Source of the DNA: an uncultured Roseburia sp.
Lineage (GTDB): Bacteria; Bacillota; Clostridia; Lachnospirales; Lachnospiraceae
Length of the DNA: 13,902 nt
NCBI GenBank assembly: GCA_947057405.1
Contig: CAMSEJ010000020.1
Location: forward strand, 1-13,902
Direction: 5' to 3'
Shown here piece by piece: positions 1 to 6,578 of the stretch. The position numbers were made by a program, and so were the translations under genes. The notes beneath the pieces are model-generated. The model searched no databases, was not told where the DNA came from, and saw only the letters and a list, made by a program, of their open reading frames with translations. How positions within the stretch are numbered: position 1 is the first letter of the stretch; each line of letters starts with the position of its first letter.

Positions 1-42
1 CATGCCATGTGACTGGAGTTCAGACGTGTGCTCTTCCGATCT
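1..42. other. Illumina adapter remnant at left contig end
   Basis: Positions 9-42 match the Illumina P7-side (Read 2) adapter, beginning GTGACTGGAGTTCAGACGTG and ending CTCTTCCGATCT. The eight bases before it (CATGCCAT) sit exactly where an i7 index would lie, so they are probably the sample index in reverse orientation. This is library-construction sequence, not genome. Any open reading frame across it, such as the plus-strand one starting at 9 with residues TGVQTCALPI, is a known type of adapter-translation artefact. Genomic sequence starts at about 43. Confidence 0.98.
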
Positions 43-284
43 TCTCCGGCAGCCAACGCAGCAGAAAATTCTTCTACCTTCTGCTCCACAGCGTCCATTG
101 CCGCCGCCGTCGCCCCGATATGTACCGTCCTTCCTTCCGGTCCGGCAATCTGCTGTTCCATAACCAGCTCCTGTTTTACCGCCTGATCCTTCGATTCAAC
201 GGCAGCCACCGTTGTCGTATTTGCTATTGTAATCAATGCAGCCGCAATGCAAAGGCCTGCAAGTTTCCTGCTTCTTTGTTTCAT
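43..284 (-). CDS. N-terminal fragment of an unknown secreted protein
   Basis: This partial gene reads leftward and runs off the genomic end at 43, giving 80 residues from an ATG at 284. An AGGAG ribosome-binding site lies about 10 nt upstream. The start (MKQRSRKLAG) has a basic n-region, then a hydrophobic stretch LCIAAALITIA at about residues 11-21, then a plausible signal-peptidase site near residue 28 (TVAA before VESK). The mature part seen so far is polar and Ala/Glu/Gln-rich. It includes VEQKVEEFSAALAAG, which looks helical. No catalytic motif is visible and I do not recognise the family. It follows corA on the same strand but is separated from it by an intrinsic terminator, so it is probably a separate unit. 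Reading on past 43 would translate adapter. Confidence 0.72.
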
Positions 285-372
285 CTGTCTTGTTCTCCTC
301 TCTGAATATGTTACGATTTTATTACATAAATGTGACCAAAATATATGAATTGTAACGGCAATTTCTGGAAAT

Positions 373-401
373 AAAAAATCACAGGCAGCATAGCCTGTGA
401 T
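373..401 (-). terminator. Intrinsic terminator of corA
   Basis: A perfect 9-bp inverted repeat (ATCACAGGC at 378-386, GCCTGTGAT at 393-401) encloses a 6-nt loop. On the minus strand the hairpin is followed directly by a T-rich run (A-run on plus at 373-378). It lies just after the corA stop codon and before the start of the next minus-strand gene. Confidence 0.9.
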
Positions 402-420
402 CCGTTCAATTTCAATTCTC

Positions 421-1365
421 TTACAGCATCTTCCGTTTCTTAAGTACCAAAAGCGCCAGCACGCAAATGGCGCCTGTTATAACACAGATAATCGCAAAAC
501 CGTGCGGCGTTTCCGACAGCGGCATCCACTTTCCGCTCACATTCATCCCGTAAATCCCCGATATAATCGTAGGAATCGCCATGACCAGCGTAATCGACGT
601 CAGAAATTTCATTACATTATTCAAACGGTTGTTAATAATAGTAGACACCAGCTCCCTGGCGCCGTGAATAATATCCCGGTAAATATTCGTCATCTCAATC
701 GCCTGGCGATTCTCTACAATGACATCATCCAAAAGCTCTTTGTCCTCCGGGTACTGCTTAATCCGCTCATAGCGAGTCAGGCGATCCAGCACCACCTTAT
801 TGGCGCTCAGCGAGGTCGCAAAATAAACGAGGTTTGTCTCAAGCTCATGTAAATTAATCAAATCCTTGTCCTCTGTCGTTTCCGACCCGACCCTTTTTTC
901 AATTTCACTTCTCTTTTTATCTATCACGCGCAAAAGCGCCTGGTATAAATTCGTTGTACGCAGTAAAATCTGGTACACAAACCGCATTTTCTTTTTCGTG
1001 GAAAATCCCCGCATCCGATTATTATAGAAATAATTCAAAATTACCGTATCCTCACCGCATACCGTAAGAATCGCATCCTGTACCAAAAGAATGCCAAGCG
1101 GGATCGTCGTATATGCTCTCTGGTCATTCCGAATCTCCTCAAGCGGGATATCCACAAGGATCAGCGTATAACCATCTTCTATCTGCACACGGGAACTCTC
1201 TTCTTCATCTAACGCAGCCCGAAGATCCGCAATGTCGATCTCATAGTATTCTGCCGCTTCCGTCAATTCATCCATATTCGGCGAAATCAGATTCACCCAG
1301 ACATCCGGCTCAAACGCATCCATCTGAGAGAGGATCCCGTTATCCGTCTTGTAAATTGTCCTCAT
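421..1365 (-). CDS. corA: CorA-family magnesium/divalent cation channel
   Basis: The 314-residue product belongs to the CorA family, homopentameric membrane channels that let Mg2+ (sometimes Co2+ or Ni2+) into the cell. The diagnostic YGMN motif is at about residues 272-275, at the end of the first membrane helix (about 253-271). A second helix follows at about 288-308, with a basic C-terminal tail (KKRKML). The long N-terminal part is the acidic and helical cytoplasmic funnel usual for the family. Length fits the family. The start is supported by GGAGG about 6 nt upstream. The gene has its own extended -10 promoter and a terminator. It is divergent from a DtxR/MntR-type regulator, so metal-dependent co-regulation is plausible but not shown. 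The exact ion selected cannot be told from sequence. Confidence 0.93.
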   Translation of the reverse strand: MRTIYKTDNGILSQMDAFEPDVWVNLISPNMDELTEAAEYYEIDIADLRAALDEEESSRVQIEDGYTLILVDIPLEEIRNDQRAYTTIPLGILLVQDAILTVCGEDTVILNYFYNNRMRGFSTKKKMRFVYQILLRTTNLYQALLRVIDKKRSEIEKRVGSETTEDKDLINLHELETNLVYFATSLSANKVVLDRLTRYERIKQYPEDKELLDDVIVENRQAIEMTNIYRDIIHGARELVSTIINNRLNNVMKFLTSITLVMAIPTIISGIYGMNVSGKWMPLSETPHGFAIICVITGAICVLALLVLKKRKML

Positions 1366-1396
1366 ATCCCGCCTCCGTTCTTATGATATCCTGTTT

Positions 1397-1425
1397 ATTA
1401 TAGCACACCCCTTTCAAAATGAATA
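1397..1425 (-). promoter_or_regulatory. Promoter of corA (extended -10)
   Basis: On the minus strand a perfect TATAAT (1402-1397) is preceded by TGC (1405-1403), giving an extended -10. The hexamer at the -35 position with a 17-nt spacer (TATTCA, 1425-1420) is weak, as is common with extended -10 promoters. The same string TGTGCTATAAT recurs in front of the symporter gene. Confidence 0.65.
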
Positions 1426-1435
1426 CAGTAAATTG

Positions 1436-1448
1436 CGTTTAAACGTTT
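1436..1448. promoter_or_regulatory. Palindromic candidate operator between corA and the DtxR-like gene
   Basis: A perfect 10-bp palindrome CGTTTAAACG (1436-1445) overlaps a second palindrome AAACGTTT (1441-1448). They lie between the two divergent promoters, next to the -35 region of the plus-strand regulator. The position suits an operator for both genes. Whether the DtxR-like protein or another repressor binds it is unknown. Confidence 0.35.
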
Positions 1449-1474
1449 CCTTTTGTCCAAAAATATGATACAAT
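1446..1474 (+). promoter_or_regulatory. Promoter of the DtxR-like regulator gene
   Basis: TACAAT at 1469-1474 is preceded by TGA (1466-1468), making an extended -10. A weak -35-like TTTCCT (1446-1451) stands 17 nt upstream. A second TACAAT lies 10 nt downstream at 1479-1484. The gene starts at 1518. Confidence 0.5.
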
Positions 1475-1517
1475 ATTCTACAATCTTTCATCAACACATC
1501 AAAATTGGAGGTACCAC

Positions 1518-1901
1518 ATGACACTCAACAAATCCGCCGAGGATTACCTGGAAACCATCCTTATACTGAGCAAGCGCCTTCCCGTAGTCCGCTCCGTAGA
1601 TATCGCCACCGAAATGAATTTCAAAAAATCCAGTGTCAGCGTCGCCATGAAGCACCTGCGGGAAAACGACTGCATTACCGTAAGCGAATCCGGCTTTATC
1701 ACCCTAACCAAAAAAGGACGCTCCGTCGCCCGCACGATTTACGAACGCCATACCTTTCTGTCCAACTGGCTTATGGCGCTTGGTATTGACGAACACACTG
1801 CCGCTGCAGATGCCTGCCGGATGGAGCATGTCATCAGTCCCAAAAGCTTTGCCGCCATCAAAAAATACGTCGCCGATTCCGGCGGCATTCCTCCCGCATA
1901 A
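1518..1901 (+). CDS. DtxR/MntR-family metal-dependent transcriptional regulator
   Basis: The 127-residue protein is a compact DtxR/MntR-type repressor. An N-terminal winged helix-turn-helix (about 5-70, with EDYLETI and the recognition region KKSSVSVAMKHL) is followed by the metal-binding/dimerisation helices (about 73-120). There is no SH3-like third domain, as in MntR. By alignment from memory, candidate metal ligands are Asp9, Glu12, His78, Cys100, Glu103 and His104. Asp9, Glu12 and His78 resemble manganese-sensing MntR, while Cys100 in ACRMEH matches the Cys of iron-sensing DtxR, so the metal cannot be assigned. The start has GGAGG six nt upstream (1507-1511). It is divergent from corA and followed by an intrinsic terminator, so it is monocistronic. 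Its targets are unknown. Confidence 0.92.
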   Translation: MTLNKSAEDYLETILILSKRLPVVRSVDIATEMNFKKSSVSVAMKHLRENDCITVSESGFITLTKKGRSVARTIYERHTFLSNWLMALGIDEHTAAADACRMEHVISPKSFAAIKKYVADSGGIPPA

Positions 1902-1926
1902 CCCCTTCTCCTCCCGCAATATCCAA

Positions 1927-1960
1927 AACAGACAAAAGCCGCAGCTTTTGCCTGTTTTTT
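1927..1960 (+). terminator. Intrinsic terminator of the DtxR-like gene
   Basis: The stem is AACAG plus CAAAAGC against GCTTTTG plus CTGTT, with one internal mismatch and a 4-nt CGCA loop. It ends in a T-run at 1955-1960. It starts 25 bp after the stop codon and lies between two convergent genes. Confidence 0.85.
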
Positions 1961-1977
1961 CTATGTAGCCCAAACCT

Positions 1978-3510
1978 TTATTTTCCCAAAACAGCCTTTT
2001 TTGAAATCCCGTTTTTTTCTTCATAACATGCAAACGAATGATCCACAAGCTTTCGATCCGGTTTCGGCGTAAACAGGCTGACCACCGGTACAATCACAAG
2101 CCCCGCAAGCATTGCAATGGCGCCGCAGTTAATCGGTGACTGCATGATTTCCGGAAACGACGGGCGGAAAAAGATATTGGCAACCATAAGCACGGAGCTG
2201 AACAGAAAACTGGCCCAGCAAGAAGCGTTTGTGACCCATTTCGCATACAGCGCATACAGAAACGGCGCCAGAAACGAACCTGCCAGCGCTCCCCATGACA
2301 CGCCCATCAGCTGCGCAATAAACGTAACAGAGCTCTTATACTGGATCAAAGCCAGGACCGAGGAAATGACAATAAATACCACAACCAGCACACGCATGGT
2401 AAATACCTGTTTTTTCTCGTCAAGCTCCTTCCATACCAGTTCCTTTAAAAAGTCAATTGTCAGCGTAGAACTCGACGCCATAACCAAAGACGACAGCGTA
2501 GACATGGATGCCGACAGCACTAAAATCACCACCAGCGAAATCAAGAGCGGCGAAAGCCCGGAAAGCATCGTCGGAATAATGGAATCGTATCCGTTGGCAG
2601 CCACATCAATCTGATCGGAAAAAAGCCTTCCAAACCCGCCCAGAAAATAACATCCGCCTGCTACAACCAGTGCAAACATCGTAGAGATAATTGTTCCTTT
2701 TTTAATTGCCTCCTCATTTTTGATTGCATAAAACTTCTGTACCATCTGAGGTAATCCCCAGGTGCCAAGGGATGTCAAAATAACCACAAACAGCAAATTC
2801 AACGGATCCGGTCCCCACAAAGAAGCAAAGACCCCGGGCGTTTCGGCAACCGTTTCGTCCGTAACCGCTGCAAGCCCGTCCAACGCGGCCATAAAACCGC
2901 CCTTGCTGTTTAATACGGCCAAAATAATCGTAACAATCCCGAACAGCATAATAATTCCCTGAATAAAATCGTTGATTGCCGTCGCCATATATCCGCCTGC
3001 TATGACATAAATTGCCGTGAGCACCGCCATCAGGATGATGCATACGGAATAATCAATATGAAAAGCCATTCCGAACAGCCGGGAAAGCCCGTTATATAAC
3101 GAGGCCGTATACGGAATCAAAAAGATAAAAATAATGACGGAAGCGCCGATTTTCAGGGACTTACTGCCAAACCGTTCCCCAAAAAACTGCGGCATTGTAG
3201 CCGAATTCAGATGCTGTGACATAATCCTTGTCCGGCGCCCCAGAATTGCCCACGCCAGCAGCGATCCGATTATCGCATTCCCGATGCCTGCCCAGGTAGC
3301 GGCAATTCCGTATTTCCATCCGAACTGACCCGCATACCCCACAAATACAACTGCGGAAAAATACGACGTACCATATGCAAACGCCGTAAGCCACGGGCCA
3401 ACGGAACGTCCGCCCAATACAAATCCGTTTACGTCAGTTGCATGTTTGCGGCAGTACAGCCCGATACCGATCAGCACGGCAAAATAGATGATTAATAATA
3501 GTAGTTTCAT
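1978..3510 (-). CDS. Sodium:solute symporter (SSS family)
   Basis: The 510-residue integral membrane protein belongs to the SSS family, which couples Na+ entry to uptake of sugars, amino acids, vitamins or organic acids. About 13 membrane helices are apparent. Family marks include LGGRSVGPWLTAFAYGTSYFSA near the N-terminus, IAGGYMATAINDFIQG at about residues 170-187 (the usual SSS signature region) and the Ser-rich helix SASMSTLSSL at about 333-342, where the Na2-site serines normally lie. The substrate cannot be read from sequence. An in-frame ATG exists at 3522, but its codons contain the GGAGG that serves the ATG at 3510 (GGAGG, then 5 nt, then ATG AAA CTA), so I choose 3510. It has its own promoter and is convergent with the DtxR-like gene. 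Confidence 0.92.
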   Translation of the reverse strand: MKLLLLIIYFAVLIGIGLYCRKHATDVNGFVLGGRSVGPWLTAFAYGTSYFSAVVFVGYAGQFGWKYGIAATWAGIGNAIIGSLLAWAILGRRTRIMSQHLNSATMPQFFGERFGSKSLKIGASVIIFIFLIPYTASLYNGLSRLFGMAFHIDYSVCIILMAVLTAIYVIAGGYMATAINDFIQGIIMLFGIVTIILAVLNSKGGFMAALDGLAAVTDETVAETPGVFASLWGPDPLNLLFVVILTSLGTWGLPQMVQKFYAIKNEEAIKKGTIISTMFALVVAGGCYFLGGFGRLFSDQIDVAANGYDSIIPTMLSGLSPLLISLVVILVLSASMSTLSSLVMASSSTLTIDFLKELVWKELDEKKQVFTMRVLVVVFIVISSVLALIQYKSSVTFIAQLMGVSWGALAGSFLAPFLYALYAKWVTNASCWASFLFSSVLMVANIFFRPSFPEIMQSPINCGAIAMLAGLVIVPVVSLFTPKPDRKLVDHSFACYEEKNGISKKAVLGK

Positions 3511-3536
3511 AATTCCCTCCATCTGTAATTTGATAG

Positions 3537-3566
3537 TTTAACGCGTTGAAGCTTTATGGCGTTAAA
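3537..3566. promoter_or_regulatory. Inverted-repeat candidate operator of the symporter gene
   Basis: TTTAACGC (3537-3544) and GCGTTAAA (3559-3566) form a perfect 8-bp inverted repeat with a 14-bp spacer. It lies just downstream of the symporter -10 box. The left half also sits in a local palindrome AACGCGTT (3540-3547) with a central CG, reminiscent of LacI-type operators. It could equally act as a 5' leader stem in the RNA. The regulator is not identifiable here. Confidence 0.45.
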
Positions 3567-3569
3567 GCG

Positions 3570-3598
3570 ATTATAGCACAATTGGTCGGGATATGCAA
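3570..3598 (-). promoter_or_regulatory. Promoter of the sodium symporter gene
   Basis: On the minus strand, TTGCAT (3598-3593), a 17-nt spacer and a perfect TATAAT (3575-3570) preceded by TGTGC form a good sigma-A-type promoter with extended -10. It lies 60 bp upstream of the chosen start codon. Confidence 0.7.
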
Positions 3599-3657
3599 AT
3601 CTTTTTCACGGATTCCCGGACAATCTCCAATAAAAAGTAGCTTTTCCGCCCCGGTCA

Positions 3658-3666
3658 TGATAGAAT
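3658..3666 (+). promoter_or_regulatory. Possible extended -10 promoter of the 226-residue membrane protein gene
   Basis: TGA followed by TAGAAT (3661-3666) resembles an extended -10 box 40 bp before the start codon. No good -35 hexamer is seen at the usual distance. Confidence 0.4.
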
Positions 3667-3706
3667 ACTTTTAAAAGCAATTGCAAAATGAGGAGGACAA
3701 TATTTT

Positions 3707-4387
3707 ATGACCAAAAAAAAATTAACTTTTCAACAGCTTATGACGGCTGCCGTAATCCTGGCTGTTTTCATAATTTCCTTTGTGTATGCCTCACAGCGTA
3801 ACTTCCGCAAGGGAATTTTCGTCGGAGATCAGTTCTTCTACGTGAAAAGCCAAACCCTGTTAGAAGCCGGCAACAAAGACCAAATCAGCCTGAAAAGCAG
3901 TGATTCCGGCATAGACTTTACCATCACGCAGGGCGGCACCACACAATCCGCCCATTTGCAGTCAGACGGCGAACAGGTCAACATCACCTATGAGAACGGG
4001 CCGGTGATTAACGGCGAATGGACCGGAAAGCGTATTGTGGACAGCGGCGGCGGCATGCCGCTAGAATCCTCCGTAGATAAAATCCGCACAGACGACGGGA
4101 ACGTAAGCCAGTCCAAAGCATCCTACAGCGACCTCAGCAACGCACTGTACCTGATTTCCCAGAACAAACTGACCCTGCGCAATTCCATCCTGAACATGCT
4201 TTTAGGCATAGTGTTTTATTTTGTCGGAGCGACGGAATTCCTCTTTCCCGAAACCTATCATTTTTTCCTGCGAGGATGGCGCTATAAACACCAGGAGCTT
4301 TCCGAAGAAGGTACATTTATGGAAAAGGTAGGCGGCGTTGTCGTGATGCTGCTCGGCATGGTTACTTTTACAGGGATTTTCTCATAG
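3707..4387 (+). CDS. Unrecognised membrane protein with external domain
   Basis: I do not recognise this 226-residue protein with confidence. It has a basic N-terminus and a first hydrophobic helix at about 11-29. A polar segment of about 130 residues follows (30-160), rich in Ser, Asp, Gly and Gln and probably on the outer face. Two hydrophobic segments then lie at about 162-180 and 207-226, and the protein ends in the membrane. The last 65 residues (GWRYKHQELSEEGTFMEKVGGVVVMLLG) recall the small membrane domain called DUF6199, where a WRYK-type stretch precedes a Gly-rich helix; this is from memory only. The start has AGGAGG at 3691-3696, 10 nt upstream, slightly long. The gene stands alone between a divergent symporter and the convergent dap operon, so its context gives no function. 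Confidence 0.85.
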   Translation: MTKKKLTFQQLMTAAVILAVFIISFVYASQRNFRKGIFVGDQFFYVKSQTLLEAGNKDQISLKSSDSGIDFTITQGGTTQSAHLQSDGEQVNITYENGPVINGEWTGKRIVDSGGGMPLESSVDKIRTDDGNVSQSKASYSDLSNALYLISQNKLTLRNSILNMLLGIVFYFVGATEFLFPETYHFFLRGWRYKHQELSEEGTFMEKVGGVVVMLLGMVTFTGIFS

Positions 4388-4443
4388 TAAGAGACATATC
4401 CACCGGTTCCTTTTTTTACTATTGCCCGTTTTTCGGCGCAAAA

Positions 4444-4461
4444 AAATACCGGAAGGTATTT
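4444..4461 (-). terminator. Small hairpin terminator at the end of the dap operon
   Basis: AAATACC (4444-4450) pairs with GGTATTT (4455-4461) around a 4-nt loop. Read on the minus strand it is followed by a T-run (A-run on plus at 4440-4446), so it can act as a second terminator for dapA-dapB, behind the larger hairpin. Confidence 0.6.
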
Positions 4462-4468
4462 CTTTCCC

Positions 4469-4511
4469 ACGAAAAAAGCACCGCAGGACACCCCTGTGGT
4501 GCTTTTTTCGT
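4469..4511. terminator. Strong bidirectional terminator between convergent genes
   Basis: A stem of 19 bp with one G-U pair (arms 4469-4487 and 4493-4511) encloses a 5-nt loop. The core is GCACCGCAGG against CCTGTGGTGC, flanked by A6 and T6 in the arms, with a further T-run at 4511-4517. It can end transcription from the 226-residue protein gene on plus and from dapB on minus, whose stop codon is at 4516-4518. Confidence 0.92.
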
Positions 4512-4515
4512 TTTT

Positions 4516-5280
4516 TTATTCCGCTCCCGCAACTACTTTACGCATATCATAATACCCGGCTTCCTTCCCTGCCAGAAACTTCGCCGCCTCCACGGCTCCC
4601 TTCCCGAACACTGCCCTGGAATAGGAAGTATGCCGGATCTCAATCACCTCGTCCCGGCCGGCAAAAATTACCTCGTGCTCACCGACAATCGTACCGCCTC
4701 GTACCGCCGATATACCAATCTCCTTCGGATCCCGCTTCTTTCTCTCCGTACTGCGGTCAAACCGGTATTCGTATGCCTGTTCTAATGCGTCGTTGACGGC
4801 GTCCGCCAGCGCAAGCGCCGTTCCGCTCGGCGCGTCGATTTTCTGGTTATGGTGCCGTTCTACTATCTCAACGTCAAACCCGGCCGGCGCCAATACCTTT
4901 GCCGCTTTCTGCAGCAAATCAAATAATGTATTGATCCCCAGCGACATATTCGCCGACTTCAAAACGGGAATGGTCCGGCTCGCTTCTTTTGTCTTCTGTT
5001 CCTGTTCTTCACTTAATCCCGTTGTACAAAGCACCAGGGCAAGCCGCTTTGCCACGCAGTAGTCCACTACGCTGTCTACCGCTTTTGCAGTGGAAAAATC
5101 GATCAGAACGTCCGCGTCCGCACCGCACTGTGTAATGTCCGTATAGACCGGGCAGGGCATATTCCCCAAATCCGCGGTATCAATTCCGGCAACAATCCGC
5201 ACTTCCTCGTCTTCCCTGCAGATATCGGTTATAATCTGCCCCATTTTTCCGTTGCAGCCATGTAAAATAATAGTTACCAT
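4516..5280 (-). CDS. dapB: 4-hydroxy-tetrahydrodipicolinate reductase
   Basis: DapB reduces 4-hydroxy-tetrahydrodipicolinate to tetrahydrodipicolinate with NAD(P)H in the cytoplasm. This is the second committed step to diaminopimelate (for peptidoglycan) and lysine. The 254-residue product has the Rossmann glycine motif GCNGKMG at 8-14 and the CTTG cofactor loop at 85-88. It carries the hallmark ERHHNQKIDAPSGTA at 141-155, with the catalytic His (143/144) and Lys147, and RGGTIVGEHEV at 194-204. Length suits the family. The reading frame is open to 5355, but the extra residues are unlike DapB and the ATG at 5280 has GGAGG 5 nt upstream, so that start is chosen. It lies 87 bp downstream of dapA on the same strand and is surely co-transcribed with it. 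Confidence 0.97.
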   Translation of the reverse strand: MVTIILHGCNGKMGQIITDICREDEEVRIVAGIDTADLGNMPCPVYTDITQCGADADVLIDFSTAKAVDSVVDYCVAKRLALVLCTTGLSEEQEQKTKEASRTIPVLKSANMSLGINTLFDLLQKAAKVLAPAGFDVEIVERHHNQKIDAPSGTALALADAVNDALEQAYEYRFDRSTERKKRDPKEIGISAVRGGTIVGEHEVIFAGRDEVIEIRHTSYSRAVFGKGAVEAAKFLAGKEAGYYDMRKVVAGAE

Positions 5281-5323
5281 GATTTCCTCCATTGTACTTT
5301 TCCGTAATCCTGTGTGATCTATA

Positions 5324-5352
5324 TACCCGTCAAAGCGCTTCGGCGCCGGGTA
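5324..5352 (-). other. Stem-loop in the dapA-dapB intercistronic gap
   Basis: TACCCG (5324-5329) pairs with CGGGTA (5347-5352), and inside it GCGC (5335-5338) pairs with GCGC (5343-5346) around a 4-nt loop, with a 5-nt bulge on one side. No T-run follows on the minus strand, so it is not a terminator. It may affect mRNA processing or relative expression of dapA and dapB. Confidence 0.5.
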
Positions 5353-5367
5353 CACGGAAGCCTTCTT

Positions 5368-6258
5368 TTATGCCAGAGTCAGCCCGTATGCCTTCATCGC
5401 CTCCGCCAGCTTTGCCGTATGCGCTTCTTCCATTTCCGAAAGGGGTGCGCGCGCCGGTCCAACCTGCATCCCCATTAAATTTAATGCTTTTTTGACCGGA
5501 ATGGGGTTTACCTCGCTAAACAGCGCGTCTACGAGCGGTTCCGCCTCCAGCTGCATCTTCGCCGCACCGGCTATATCCCCTTTAAAAAACTTCTCGCACA
5601 TGTCATGCACCTGCTTTGGCGCAATATTCGACCAGACAGAAATAACGCCGATCGCGCCGATCGCAAGCAGCGGTACGACAATCCCGTCTTCGCCGGAATA
5701 CATATCCAGCCTGCCGTCGGTTAAATACATCGTCTTTGCCGCCTGGGATACATTCCCGGTCGCTTCTTTTAACCCGACGATGTTCTCTACATTGCGGTTT
5801 AAAAATGCAGCCGTTTCGGGCAGAATATTGCAGCCGGTCCGGCCCGGAACGTTGTACATAATAATCGGAAGCTTTACTTCTTCTGCGATCTGCGTATAAT
5901 GGCCAATCAGCCCCGCCTGCGTCGCCTTATTGTAGTACGGCGTCACGATTAAAAGACCGTCTGCCCCGGCTTCCTCCGCTTCTTTTGAAAGCTGGATTGC
6001 CGTTTTTGTACAGTTTGAACCGGTGCCCGCTACGACCGGGACCCTGTGTCCGGTAAAGCGGACTGCCGCTTCGATAACCGCCTTGTGCTCCTCCATCGAA
6101 AGCGTGGAGCTCTCCCCGGTCGTCCCGGCTATAATAATACTGTCCGTTCCTTCACGGATCTGAAACTCAATCAGTTCTTCCAGTTTGTCGTAGTTTACTT
6201 CCAGGTTCTCTTTCATCGGGGTTACGATTGCCACGCCTGCGCCTTTAAAAATTGCCAT
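5368..6258 (-). CDS. dapA: 4-hydroxy-tetrahydrodipicolinate synthase
   Basis: DapA condenses pyruvate with aspartate semialdehyde, the first committed step of the diaminopimelate/lysine pathway, in the cytoplasm. The 296-residue product is a full-length TIM-barrel aldolase of the class I (Schiff base) DHDPS family. GTTGES at 45-50 holds the Thr46/Thr47 pair. Tyr109 lies in PYYNK, Tyr135 in MYNVPGRTG and Arg140 in the same motif. Lys164 in VGLKEATG forms the Schiff base with pyruvate. The frame continues upstream to 6432, but that stretch translates the riboswitch and terminator. The ATG at 6258 has GGAGG 7 nt upstream and gives the normal N-terminus MAIFKGAGVAIVTP. It is the first gene of the dapA-dapB operon, controlled by the lysine riboswitch in its leader. 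Confidence 0.98.
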   Translation of the reverse strand: MAIFKGAGVAIVTPMKENLEVNYDKLEELIEFQIREGTDSIIIAGTTGESSTLSMEEHKAVIEAAVRFTGHRVPVVAGTGSNCTKTAIQLSKEAEEAGADGLLIVTPYYNKATQAGLIGHYTQIAEEVKLPIIMYNVPGRTGCNILPETAAFLNRNVENIVGLKEATGNVSQAAKTMYLTDGRLDMYSGEDGIVVPLLAIGAIGVISVWSNIAPKQVHDMCEKFFKGDIAGAAKMQLEAEPLVDALFSEVNPIPVKKALNLMGMQVGPARAPLSEMEEAHTAKLAEAMKAYGLTLA

Positions 6259-6328
6259 TTCCTTTCCTCCTGTATCAGCCTGTATTAGATTGAATGAATC
6301 AAGAATCCCAAGTTTACCCTGTTCCGTT

Positions 6329-6356
6329 AAAAAACCGGCTCTTTTTTTGAGCCGGC
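6329..6356 (-). terminator. Expression-platform terminator of the dapA leader
   Basis: On the minus strand GAGCCGG (plus CCGGCTC at 6335-6341) pairs with CCGGCTC (plus GAGCCGG at 6349-6355) around a 7-nt A-rich loop, followed at once by a T-run (A6 on plus at 6329-6334). It lies between the lysine aptamer and the dapA start, as expected for lysine-induced transcription termination. I did not find a convincing antiterminator pairing by eye. Confidence 0.92.
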
Positions 6357-6374
6357 ATAAAAGTATCTTCCATA

Positions 6375-6553
6375 CGATAGCACACCACCTCATCCGCTTG
6401 CAGGATAAGATGACAGTCATATATTTCTTCAATATATGCCCAAGGGAATACCTGCAGGAACTACCCCCTTTCGGCGCTTTCCCCTTTCCCCTGTCTTCTT
6501 ATGCACCTGCTGCATCCGACGGGTTACTGATGGATCGCGCGACCTCTATCCGG
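6375..6553 (-). ncRNA. Lysine riboswitch (L-box) in the dapA leader
   Basis: The gap of 357 bp before dapA holds an L-box aptamer read on the minus strand. The 5' strand has GATAGAGGTCGCG (around 6550) and the 3' strand closes P1 with GTGCTATC (around 6376-6383). Between them are the conserved CAGTA (loop E-type) element, GCGCCGAAAG, and a P3 stem AAGGGGGTA/TATTCCCTT. A P4 stem CATATATT/AATATATG follows, then GACTGTCA, then a 10-bp P5 stem CATCTTATCC/GGATGAGGTG. These five helices and conserved joints match the lysC L-box of Bacillus subtilis as I recall it. High lysine should stabilise the aptamer and favour the terminator at 6329-6356, shutting off dapA-dapB. Confidence 0.95.
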
Positions 6554-6578
6554 TACTGTTTGGTTTTCTGTTATATGC

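Noticed and set aside
9..305. 98-residue plus-strand ORF at the left end
   Set aside because: Its start is translated adapter (TGVQTCALPI) and the rest is antisense to a signal-peptide-bearing minus-strand gene.
5281..5355. 25-codon N-terminal extension of dapB
   Set aside because: It covers the intercistronic hairpin; the ATG at 5280 has GGAGG and matches the family start.
6259..6432. 58-codon N-terminal extension of dapA
   Set aside because: It translates the lysine riboswitch and terminator; the ATG at 6258 has a proper ribosome-binding site and gives the normal DapA start.
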